Made by a program: the position numbers and the translations under genes
NCBI GenBank assembly: GCA_964012725.1
Contig: CAXGTL010000029.1
Location: 1-11,892, forward strand
Source: CAXGTL01 sp964012725
GTDB lineage: Archaea; Nanobdellota; Nanobdellia; Woesearchaeales; CAXGTL01
Length of the DNA stretch: 11,892 nt
Direction of reading: 5' to 3'
Shown here: positions 1-5,101 of the stretch, one piece after another
Layout of the letters: every line of letters begins with the position of its first letter
How positions within the stretch are numbered: the stretch's first letter is position 1
Notes under the pieces: model-generated
Databases searched by the model: none
Told to the model about the DNA's origin: nothing
What the model saw: only the letters and a program-made list of their open reading frames with translations

Positions 1-54
1 ATTTTTTTATATAATTTTAAGGTTTTTTTGTGAATTTAAACGCCCTGGCCGGGA

Positions 55-71
55 CTTTCGTTAAATTTAAA
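55..71 (-). other. tRNA-Asp T-loop intron, position 59/60 (17 nt)
   Basis: The T-stem encloses 24 nt instead of 7. A BHB can be drawn: central helix TTCG/CGAA (4 bp), 3-nt bulges AAT on the 5' side and AGT on the 3' side, the T-stem as outer helix, and an inner TTA/TAA pairing. Cutting each bulge after its second base removes 17 nt and leaves exactly TTCGAAT, the normal T-loop. Introns in the T-arm are known from some archaea, mainly Thermoproteales; one this short is notable. Confidence 0.85.
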
Positions 72-92
72 TTCGAACCCGAGTCGAGGCCT

Positions 93-146
93 CTCTGCAA
101 TAAGCCAAAAGAGTCTAAATCAAACCTCTTTTGAAATTTTGAGTTT
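93..146 (-). other. tRNA-Asp intron at canonical position 37/38 (54 nt)
   Basis: The loop bases CTGT (32-35) pair with GCAG near the intron's 3' end, giving a 4-bp central helix. It is flanked by the 3-nt bulges CGA and AGA, each cut after the second base, which is the classical archaeal BHB. Inside the intron, CAAAAGAG and CTCTTTTG form an 8-bp hairpin. Splicing would be done by the tRNA endonuclease EndA, which is not in this window. Confidence 0.85.
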
Positions 147-185
147 CGACAGGGCCTCATGATAGACCAACTACACTACCAGGGC

Positions 186-547
186 TTACTTTCTTTTTTT
201 ACTACTAAATATGGCTATCTAAGAGAGTATTGTCTATAATCTATGTTTTTGTCTCAAAGAAAGCACCTTTACCATCAGTTCAGTAACAAATTTTTCTGTT
301 TATAAATTTTACTATTTTTTGTATAGAAATAAGTGGTAAAACCTTTAAAAAAAATGAAAAACTTTGCTTATTAATATTTTTATATTTAACATTTTATATT
401 ATCTATTAATTAATTAAACTATTAAATTATAATTTTTGTTTATCAGTGGACATTTTCAAAAGAGTGTCCAGTGATGTTAAACCAATGAATTCTTGAGATA
501 TAGCTTGTTAGAAGCTTTTCACTGGTCACTGGACATGTTCGCGTGAA
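186..547. other. gene-free AT-rich intergenic stretch
   Basis: No convincing coding frame is seen here. The stretch is strongly AT-rich except for the repeat cluster at about 443-535, listed separately. It separates the minus-strand tRNA-Asp from the plus-strand endonuclease gene, so it must hold both promoters. Confidence 0.6.
443..535. repeat. TCACTGG repeat cluster with perfect 10-bp inverted repeat
   Basis: TGTCCAGTGA at 465-474 is a perfect inverted match of TCACTGGACA at 526-535. TCACTGG is also repeated in tandem at 519-532, and a variant copy TCAGTGGACA lies at 443-452. A small hairpin, AGCTT-GTTAG-AAGCT, sits between the 10-bp arms. The segment is richer in GC than its surroundings and ends just ahead of the TATA box of the endonuclease gene. 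It may be a set of operator sites or a small structured RNA; the sequence alone does not decide. Confidence 0.55.
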
Positions 548-558
548 ACTTATATATT
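548..558 (+). promoter_or_regulatory. TATA box for the LAGLIDADG gene
   Basis: CTTATATATTA fits the archaeal TATA consensus and would place the transcript start near 575-582. That leaves a leader of about 35-40 nt containing a GGTGAT ribosome binding site (605-610), six bases before the ATG. Confidence 0.55.
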
Positions 559-615
559 AGAACAACCAATAAATTATTTAGAGAGTTTAATCTTTGTTAG
601 ACTTGGTGATATAAA

Positions 616-1353
616 ATGATTAATATAAATTTACAAAATATTAAAATAACTACTGAAATTGCTGAACTTTGTGGAATTATAACTGGAGATGGCCATTTAA
701 GTAGATACATTTCAAAGAAAAGAACAGACTATAGATTAGATATAGCAGGTAATAAGACAGAAGAGATAGAGTATTTCCACTTTATTTCATCTTTATTTAA
801 AAAAGTGTTTAAAATAGATTTAAAATTTAGAGAAGAGGAAGAGTATTCTAGACTATATCTTAGTTCCAAAAAAATTTTAGAGTTTTTTGAAGGAATTGGT
901 TTAATTGTAGGAAAGAAATCCCGTATAGCAAGAATTCCTGATATAATATTACAAAATAATGAATTATCTCTACACTTTCTTCGTGGATTAGCTGATACAG
1001 ATTTCAGTGTTAATTTTAGAAAGGGTAAAAAGAAGATAAATTGTTATCCTAGAATTGTAGGTTCTTCTGCATCAGAAAAATTGTTAGACGATGTAAGCAT
1101 GATTCTCGATAAGATTCAAATATCTTATTATAGACAGAAAGTTTTCAAAAAAAACAATTTTGGCAATTTTTATTATTATAGATTAGAAATTAATGGAAAT
1201 AAAAATTTTTCAAAATGGATGAATCATATAGGATTTAGTAATCCAAAACATCTTACAAAAATACTAGTATGGAAAAAATTAGGTTATTGTCCTCCTTATA
1301 CTACAATTAAAGAAAGATATGCTATTTTAAAAGAAAGTAAGAGAACAGAATAA
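616..1353 (+). CDS. LAGLIDADG homing endonuclease (free-standing)
   Basis: The 245-residue protein has two LAGLIDADG-type motifs about 104 residues apart: LCGIITGDG (18-26, acidic residue D25) and LRGLADTDF (122-130, acidic residue D129). Two motifs in one chain mean a monomeric, pseudo-symmetric enzyme that makes a site-specific double-strand cut; some relatives act as intron maturases instead. The segment RIPDII (106-111) just before the second motif is typical of the LAGLIDADG_3-like archaeal group. The last glycine of motif 2 is replaced by F130. Both acidic residues are present, so the protein may be active. The start is supported by GGTGAT six bases upstream. The gene is not inside an intron or an intein: it stands alone between two intron-bearing tRNA genes on the opposite strand. 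Whether it targets tRNA genes is unknown. Confidence 0.85.
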   Translation: MININLQNIKITTEIAELCGIITGDGHLSRYISKKRTDYRLDIAGNKTEEIEYFHFISSLFKKVFKIDLKFREEEEYSRLYLSSKKILEFFEGIGLIVGKKSRIARIPDIILQNNELSLHFLRGLADTDFSVNFRKGKKKINCYPRIVGSSASEKLLDDVSMILDKIQISYYRQKVFKKNNFGNFYYYRLEINGNKNFSKWMNHIGFSNPKHLTKILVWKKLGYCPPYTTIKERYAILKESKRTE

Positions 1354-1363
1354 TCTGTTCTCT
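1340..1363. terminator. perfect 10-bp hairpin at the stop codon
   Basis: AGAGAACAGA (1340-1349) pairs perfectly with TCTGTTCTCT (1354-1363). The 4-base loop ATAA contains the stop codon TAA of the endonuclease. It lies between that gene and the convergent tRNA at 1367. It is not followed by a long T-run, so it may act as a 3'-end or processing hairpin and not as a classical terminator. Confidence 0.5.
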
Positions 1364-1396
1364 CAATCCCCACTCCCGGACTTGAACCAGGAACCT

Positions 1397-1412
1397 TTAC
1401 CGGGAATATCCT
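1397..1412 (-). other. tRNA intron at 43/44, variable-loop boundary (16 nt)
   Basis: ACCG pairs with CGGT (4 bp). It is flanked by two 3-nt AAA bulges, with an inner GGA/TCC helix closed by TAT. Cutting each AAA after its second base removes 16 nt and restores stem CCGAA followed by the 5-nt variable loop AGGTT. An outer helix is not obvious, so this is a relaxed BHB. Confidence 0.75.
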
Positions 1413-1419
1413 TTCGGTA

Positions 1420-1507
1420 TTGGCTGGCTCTCTATCATTCCTTGTTAGTACATAAGGTCGTAAAGCGCATCTTTGACCAAGATTTTCCATATATAAGGGA
1501 ATATCTT
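1420..1507 (-). other. tRNA anticodon-loop intron (about 88 nt, boundaries uncertain)
   Basis: GGCTG at the 5' side pairs with CAGCC near the 3' end. A 5-bp central helix with bulges TGA and AAT would give loop CTGTG|TA. Shifting by one base on each side gives CTGTGA|A or CTGT|ATA with the same intron length. The intron holds a hairpin AAGATATTCC/GGAAAATCTT with one A-A mismatch and a second one, GGTC-AAAG/CTTT-AC-GACC. Confidence 0.6.
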
Positions 1508-1570
1508 CACAGCCGAACGCTCTAACCAAATTGAGCTAAGTAGGGATATAATAAAGAATTAGAGAGGTTG

Positions 1571-1579
1571 TTTTTAAAG
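1571..1579 (-). promoter_or_regulatory. TATA box for the 1367-1545 tRNA
   Basis: On the minus strand CTTTAAAAA lies 26-34 nt ahead of the first tRNA base, the usual archaeal spacing. Confidence 0.5.
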
Positions 1580-1639
1580 TTAACTATTTATTTTTAATGA
1601 ACTTTAAGTTTAGGTTTAAAAATATAGAATTGAATTAAG

Positions 1640-1668
1640 AATAAAAGTAAAAAATTAATTAAAAAAAG
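1640..1668 (-). terminator. U-rich 3' end of the 1702-2997 gene
   Basis: Downstream of the stop codon the minus strand carries several T-runs (seven T, six T, four T) within 30 nt and no hairpin. Archaeal terminators commonly look like this. Confidence 0.45.
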
Positions 1669-1701
1669 TTTATTTATATTTTAATGTTTTGGTTAATCAA
1701 A

Positions 1702-2997
1702 TCAAGCACTTTCTGTAACTTCTTCTGGTGTTTCTGTAACACGTTCTTGTTCTGGTGTTGTTTGTCCTAATACATATTGATGTGCTAGTCCACCTAATGC
1801 ACATGTGCTAAGAAATGTTAAAACCATTGTTACAAAAGGATTGTCTCTGAATCTGAATGGTTTACTTTCTTTTACTGGTTGTCTTTGTGGTGCTGATTGT
1901 GCTGGTTTTTGTTTTTTTGTTTTTTTCGGTCTAAGAGGAACAACTGGTTTTGGTTGTTTTTCAGATTCCTTAAGTAAAGACCTAAGTGTTGATCTATTAA
2001 GAGGAAGATCAATAGGTTCATTATCATATAATTCTTCAGGATTTCTTCCTTCAACACATGATTTAATATATGTTTTAATATCAGCTCTACCTAAAGTTGT
2101 TTGTGGATATTTTTCTCTAATAAAATTCAACATATCATCAATCATAACATCATATAAACTTTGATTATTTTTTGCATTTTCTTTGTATTTGTCTGAATCA
2201 ACAAAATAAGTTTCAAAAAATGAAGAATTATTTGTGGGATCTACAATAACTGATTCATTTTCTATTCTATCTGTTAATTCTCCTATTGTTTTTTGTCTAA
2301 TTTGTCCTGTTTTTGATTTTTCAATTAAAATAATATCATGTCCTTGTTTTTTTATTTTTTTAATTCTTGCTTTTTGAAGTTCTGTTACTGCATTGTCTCC
2401 AATATAAAGAACACCAGCAAGTTTTCCATCAGGCATTTCAATTATATATCTGCATAATCTTTGTAATTCAATATGGGCATTTCTTGGATCTATATCAATA
2501 GGATTATTTGGATCAGCTGGGTCATTATATTCCCATATTCCTGATGCATGTTCTAGATTATAATAAGATCTTAATCTGCCTCTTCCAACTTTTTCATACC
2601 AAGGCATTTTTATACTAAATTCTAACATGTCTTCAATAACTCTGTCTCCTGGAAATTGATCTAATTTTCCTTGTCTTGTATAACTAATTACTTGTCCATT
2701 TATATTTGCAGAATATGTAGTAGAATTTGTACTTCTTTGATGTAATGGGTCTCTTTTATTACTAACACTAAATCCACCATTTTCATCTTGGTAATAAACT
2801 CCTGTTTTTGACATAGGAGGTACATTACATTGACCACCAAATGCATAGGGCCTAGAAAAGAATCTTTGTGCAACTCTTTGTGATGCCGGTAAATAACCAC
2901 CACGACTTAATGGTTCAGCTCCTTCTGCTTCACCTGCTCCAGATGCACTCAAAGCTAGAGTAAGTGCCAATGTTGTTAGTAATGTTGATTTTGTCAT
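1702..2997 (-). CDS. exported membrane-anchored protein of unknown function
   Basis: The 431-residue protein has an N-terminal signal peptide (about residues 1-27: K3, a Leu/Ala core, then Ala-Gly-Glu-rich). A long soluble part follows that I cannot assign to a family; it includes GKLAGVLYIGDN and a lysine-rich segment around residues 210-245. Then comes a Pro/Lys-rich linker (about 345-380), one membrane helix (about 386-411, NPFVTMVLTFLSTCALGGL) and a short acidic tail. This suggests a domain outside the cell held by a C-terminal membrane anchor, much like archaeal surface proteins. The start is supported by GAGGTG at 3007-3012, nine bases before ATG. Its neighbour, the gene at 3259-4728 on the same strand, also encodes an exported anchored protein, but the long U-rich stretch between them argues for separate transcripts. 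Confidence 0.8.
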   Translation of the reverse strand: MTKSTLLTTLALTLALSASGAGEAEGAEPLSRGGYLPASQRVAQRFFSRPYAFGGQCNVPPMSKTGVYYQDENGGFSVSNKRDPLHQRSTNSTTYSANINGQVISYTRQGKLDQFPGDRVIEDMLEFSIKMPWYEKVGRGRLRSYYNLEHASGIWEYNDPADPNNPIDIDPRNAHIELQRLCRYIIEMPDGKLAGVLYIGDNAVTELQKARIKKIKKQGHDIILIEKSKTGQIRQKTIGELTDRIENESVIVDPTNNSSFFETYFVDSDKYKENAKNNQSLYDVMIDDMLNFIREKYPQTTLGRADIKTYIKSCVEGRNPEELYDNEPIDLPLNRSTLRSLLKESEKQPKPVVPLRPKKTKKQKPAQSAPQRQPVKESKPFRFRDNPFVTMVLTFLSTCALGGLAHQYVLGQTTPEQERVTETPEEVTESA

Positions 2998-3029
2998 TAT
3001 ATATTACACCTCATATATGAATATTACAG

Positions 3030-3154
3030 ATCTAACACCTTTTTGTATATATTAGTGTATAAAGTGGGAGTTTATAAATGTTTCGGTTTGTTGTTACTCT
3101 TTGGTGAGTAAATCTAACAAAGTATTGGAAATCTAACCATTTTGTATAAATTAG
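3030..3154. repeat. imperfect direct repeats, ATCTAAC..TTTTGTATAnATTAG
   Basis: ATCTAAC followed by CC and TTTTGTATA-n-ATTAG occurs at 3030-3055 and again at 3131-3154. A third ATCTAAC core lies near 3112-3118. The three cores bracket the TATA candidates of the exported-protein gene, so they may be binding sites of a regulator. Confidence 0.5.
3071..3079 (-). promoter_or_regulatory. TATA box for the 1702-2997 gene
   Basis: TTTATAAA on the minus strand would start the transcript near 3045-3050 and give a leader of about 50 nt. A second candidate, CTTTATAC, lies closer at 3056-3063. Confidence 0.45.
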
Positions 3155-3159
3155 AAAAA

Positions 3160-3258
3160 TAATATTAAATAAACAAATAAAACAAAAAGAAAAATAAAGA
3201 AAAAACAAAAAAAATATTAAATAAGAAAAGGAAATAAGAAAAATAAAAGAAAAAAAAC
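3160..3258 (-). terminator. long pyrimidine/T-rich terminator region
   Basis: About 100 nt downstream of the 3259-4728 gene is almost purely T with a few C and A on the minus strand, including runs of eight T. It fits an archaeal U-tract terminator, though it is much longer than such a terminator needs. Confidence 0.55.
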
Positions 3259-4728
3259 CTAAGCCCTAATAACCAGTTTATTAGACCGAACAACCCTTTT
3301 CTTTCCAGTCTTTGTCTTGAACTTAACCTTACACCTAGGTAGTTCAAAGTTACCAAATATACTTAGTTTTGACTTCATTCTGTATGTTATTAGTCTGTCT
3401 TCATTAGGATCTAATTCTTCCAAGTCCCATTTCACTAATGTATATCCTTGTGATTCATGTTTCATGATTTTTGACGGCTTTACTGTACCAATATCAAAAT
3501 CTTGTGTAATGTTTGCCATGTTAGGAATCTTGTCAAGAACTTTTACATGTTCAAGTGGTTGATTACTTATGTTTCTAATATTAAGCATTACTTTGACTTC
3601 TGAAATTACTCCCTTATGAAGCTCAATGTTTTTTGCAATCTTTGTTATTTGAATTGGACTTCTAAACATATAGTATGCTGAAATTGCTATCAAAATCAAA
3701 ATAATTAGATACAAAATAATTCTGTGATTAGTAACAATACTAATAGATTTTTCTTCCATAGGTTGTAATGTTAAGTCCCATGAATAATATCTAACACCTT
3801 CTTCTCTTACAATTGAATAATCTTTTGGATATGCTGAAACAAAAATAATTCTCCAAAAAGGAGCAATTGCTCTTATTGTTTGTGTTTTTTCAGTGTTTCC
3901 TATATTTGTATAAGTTGTAATCTTTTCTTTCTTAAGCAAAGATGTAGCAAGTTCTTCTTTTTTACTAAACTTAGTTGTATAATCAATAATTTCAAATGCT
4001 TTTCTTTCTGAGTTAAAAACATAAGGGCCTGTATTAACCTTAACTTTTATAAAATCTTTTTCAGGAGGCTGTAAAGGATCTAATTTTATTGGAAAAACTA
4101 AAGTTTTAGTTTGCTCAGAAGTTAATGAAGTCAAATTATAGAAATTAATTGAATTACTTTCAACATGAATTTCTAAATCAGGTATGTGTTTTATATTTAA
4201 GTTTTGTAATGTTACTTTTAGTTTTTGTTCATCTCTAGGATCTATTTTTTCAGGAAAATCAAATGTTACTCTTACATTTGGAAGGTACCTTTTTTCTGCT
4301 TCTGATAAAGATAAAATATAGATGGGTATTGCAAACTCTAATTTATCACTTGATGCTTTTGATTTAACAGTGATATAAACATTTCTATAACCTTTACCAA
4401 TTTCTTTATCAGGTCTAAAATAAGCTTTTGTTGTATAAGATGCTTTGCTTGGAACATTAAACCCTGACATGTAATCAGTATGAGGATCTGTATAATAAAT
4501 AGGCCATTGTGTTAAATCACCAAATTTTAAGGTATATGTGTCTTCTTTACTTAACTTATTTTCAACATTAATACTTAGTTTTGCTTCACCATACATGGTG
4601 ATTTTGTCTGTTATTTGTTTTATTTCAACACTAAATGCACCTGTTGATTCTTTTACTGCTAATGCTGAACATGCAAATAAAATTACAAAAAAGATACATA
4701 TTGTTAATAGAATGTTTTTGTTGTTCAT
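3259..4728 (-). CDS. exported protein with beta-sandwich-like domains, unknown function
   Basis: The 489-residue protein starts with a signal peptide (about 1-24; hydrophobic core ILLTICIFFVILFACSALA). An extracytoplasmic part of about 310 residues follows with alternating beta-type sequence that recalls NEW3/CARDB-like domains. A membrane helix lies at about 336-355 (RIILYLIILILIAISAYYMF), then a 134-residue C-terminal part. The segment VMLNIRNISNQPLEHVKVLDKIP there resembles the DUF11 type of repeat. By simple topology this last domain would be inside the cell, which is odd for a DUF11-like fold. I chose the ATG at 4728 because AGGTGG (4737-4742) lies eight bases before it; an upstream ATG at 4776 in the same frame would put 16 Lys/Asn-rich residues ahead of the signal peptide. 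No function can be assigned. Confidence 0.8.
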   Translation of the reverse strand: MNNKNILLTICIFFVILFACSALAVKESTGAFSVEIKQITDKITMYGEAKLSINVENKLSKEDTYTLKFGDLTQWPIYYTDPHTDYMSGFNVPSKASYTTKAYFRPDKEIGKGYRNVYITVKSKASSDKLEFAIPIYILSLSEAEKRYLPNVRVTFDFPEKIDPRDEQKLKVTLQNLNIKHIPDLEIHVESNSINFYNLTSLTSEQTKTLVFPIKLDPLQPPEKDFIKVKVNTGPYVFNSERKAFEIIDYTTKFSKKEELATSLLKKEKITTYTNIGNTEKTQTIRAIAPFWRIIFVSAYPKDYSIVREEGVRYYSWDLTLQPMEEKSISIVTNHRIILYLIILILIAISAYYMFRSPIQITKIAKNIELHKGVISEVKVMLNIRNISNQPLEHVKVLDKIPNMANITQDFDIGTVKPSKIMKHESQGYTLVKWDLEELDPNEDRLITYRMKSKLSIFGNFELPRCKVKFKTKTGKKRVVRSNKLVIRA

Positions 4729-4783
4729 GTTGACTACCACCTTTATTATTTTATTGATTTTATTTATATTTGACATTATTTAA

Positions 4784-4793
4784 ATTTATATAG
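4784..4793 (-). promoter_or_regulatory. TATA box for the 3259-4728 gene
   Basis: CTATATAAAT on the minus strand puts the transcript start near 4758, about 30 nt before the chosen ATG at 4728. The upstream ATG at 4776 would then lie outside the transcript, which supports the shorter start. Confidence 0.6.
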
Positions 4794-4886
4794 AGTTGCA
4801 ACCTTTACTTATATATAAATATTGTTCTTTTTTTAGATAAATTGTATAGTAGGAAATATAGTTTAAATATACTTAAACAACTAAAT

Positions 4887-4896
4887 CTTTATATAG
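4887..4896 (+). promoter_or_regulatory. strong TATA box ahead of RNA element E1 and polB
   Basis: CTTTATATAG is a near-ideal archaeal TATA box. The expected start is near 4915-4922, about 25 nt before E1 and about 180 nt before the polB ATG. E1 is therefore probably transcribed, as the polB leader or as a separate RNA. Confidence 0.65.
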
Positions 4897-4942
4897 TTTT
4901 AATACTAGGTATGTATTAAAGGCTTAAAACCACAATACTATT

Positions 4943-5064
4943 CAAGGTTTCTGATGAAACCCATCGTTCGCCTGCTCTAAGCAATATAAACTCAAATAGA
5001 GCACCAATGCATTTTGACAAATCGAACCTTGGCTCACTGGCCTTACAGGCTAGGGTTTCACCAG
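4943..5064 (+). ncRNA. structured RNA element E1 (unrecognised family)
   Basis: The closing helix P1 is CTGATGAAACCC (4951-4962) with GGGTTTCACCAG (5053-5064), 12 positions with one A-C mismatch. Hairpin P2 is TGCTCTA (4973-4979) with TAGAGCA (4997-5003). GTTCG (4966-4970) can pair with CGAAC (5023-5027). A possible pseudoknot pairs CAAGGTT (4943-4949), upstream of P1, with AACCTTG (5025-5031) inside it; this overlaps the GTTCG/CGAAC helix, so the two may alternate. The block TCACTGGCCTTACAGGC (5034-5050), with small hairpin GCCT-TAC-AGGC, recurs at 9095-9111 with one change. GC content is well above the surroundings. The element sits 38 nt ahead of polB. The plus strand is inferred from the upstream TATA box. 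Confidence 0.7.
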
Positions 5065-5101
5065 AATAATATTATGTTTTTAACGTAGCCTCACTAATAA
5101 A

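Larger units (their letters stand above)
41..185 (-). tRNA. tRNA-Asp(GTC) with two introns
   Basis: On the minus strand the acceptor GCCCTGG (179-185) pairs with CCAGGGC (42-48), and G73 is at 41. The D-arm and the sequence up to the anticodon resemble archaeal tRNA-Asp. The anticodon stem is AGGCC/GGCCT (GGCCT at 87-91) and the loop begins CTGTC, so the anticodon GTC lies at 148-150. The T-stem is TCGGG (78-82) with CCCGG (49-53). Two insertions interrupt the cloverleaf: 54 nt after position 37 and 17 nt within the T-loop. Removing both gives a standard 74-nt tRNA with anticodon loop CTGTCGA and T-loop TTCGAAT. No 3' CCA is encoded. A weak AT-rich promoter-like stretch lies about 25 nt upstream (around 207-216). 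The identity is well supported. The exact splice points follow from the BHB fold and the need to restore 7-nt loops. Confidence 0.93.
1367..1545 (-). tRNA. tRNA with two introns, Tyr(GTA) or His(GTG)
   Basis: The acceptor CCCTACT (1539-1545) pairs with AGTGGGG (1368-1374), with A73 at 1367. D-arm: GCTC-AATTTGGTTA-GAGC. Anticodon stem: TTCGG (1513-1517) with CCGAA (1413-1417). T-arm: CCTGG-TTCAAGT-CCGGG (1375-1391). About 88 nt interrupt the anticodon loop and 16 nt interrupt the variable region; removing both gives a 75-nt tRNA with a 5-nt variable loop. The 5' exon of the loop reads CTGTG, which gives GTG (His) for most splice choices. C1-G72 with A73 are archaeal tyrosine identity marks, and there is no G(-1)/C73 as in His; a cut after CTGT joined to ATA would give GTA. 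The identity therefore stays open. A TATA-like CTTTAAAAA lies at 1571-1579, about 26-34 nt upstream. Confidence 0.85.

Noticed and set aside
1296..1529. 77-residue minus-strand reading frame
   Set aside because: It lies almost wholly across the two-intron tRNA gene at 1367-1545, which explains the sequence better.
1805..2164. 119-residue plus-strand reading frame
   Set aside because: It is the antisense shadow of the linker of the 1702-2997 gene; it has no promoter or ribosome binding site and a composition set by the opposite strand.
4709..4728. LFAC in the signal peptide of the 3259-4728 protein as a lipobox
   Set aside because: The residue at -2 is Phe, which does not fit the usual small residue, and the Ser-Ala-Leu-Ala that follows gives an ordinary signal peptidase site.
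4951..4960. CTGATGA followed by AAAC in E1 looks like a hammerhead ribozyme core or a C/D-box sRNA
   Set aside because: A hammerhead needs CTGANGA, then a stem, then a separate GAAA; here the bases are contiguous and form the P1 helix. No D box (CTGA) at the right distance and no C'/D' pair is present, and E2 lacks the motif at that place.
5023..5052. Minus strand of E1 contains CTGTAAG, similar to a tyrosine anticodon loop, and GGTTCGAT, similar to a T-loop
   Set aside because: No acceptor, D or T stems can be formed around these, and the E2 copy lacks the T-loop-like part. A split tRNA half is therefore not supported.
4943..5064. E1/E2 as integron attC sites, because a tyrosine recombinase is in the window
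   Set aside because: The conserved GTTRRRY/RYYYAAC ends of attC are absent, the genes between the elements are ordinary chromosomal genes with their own promoters, and the recombinase is 2-6 kb away.
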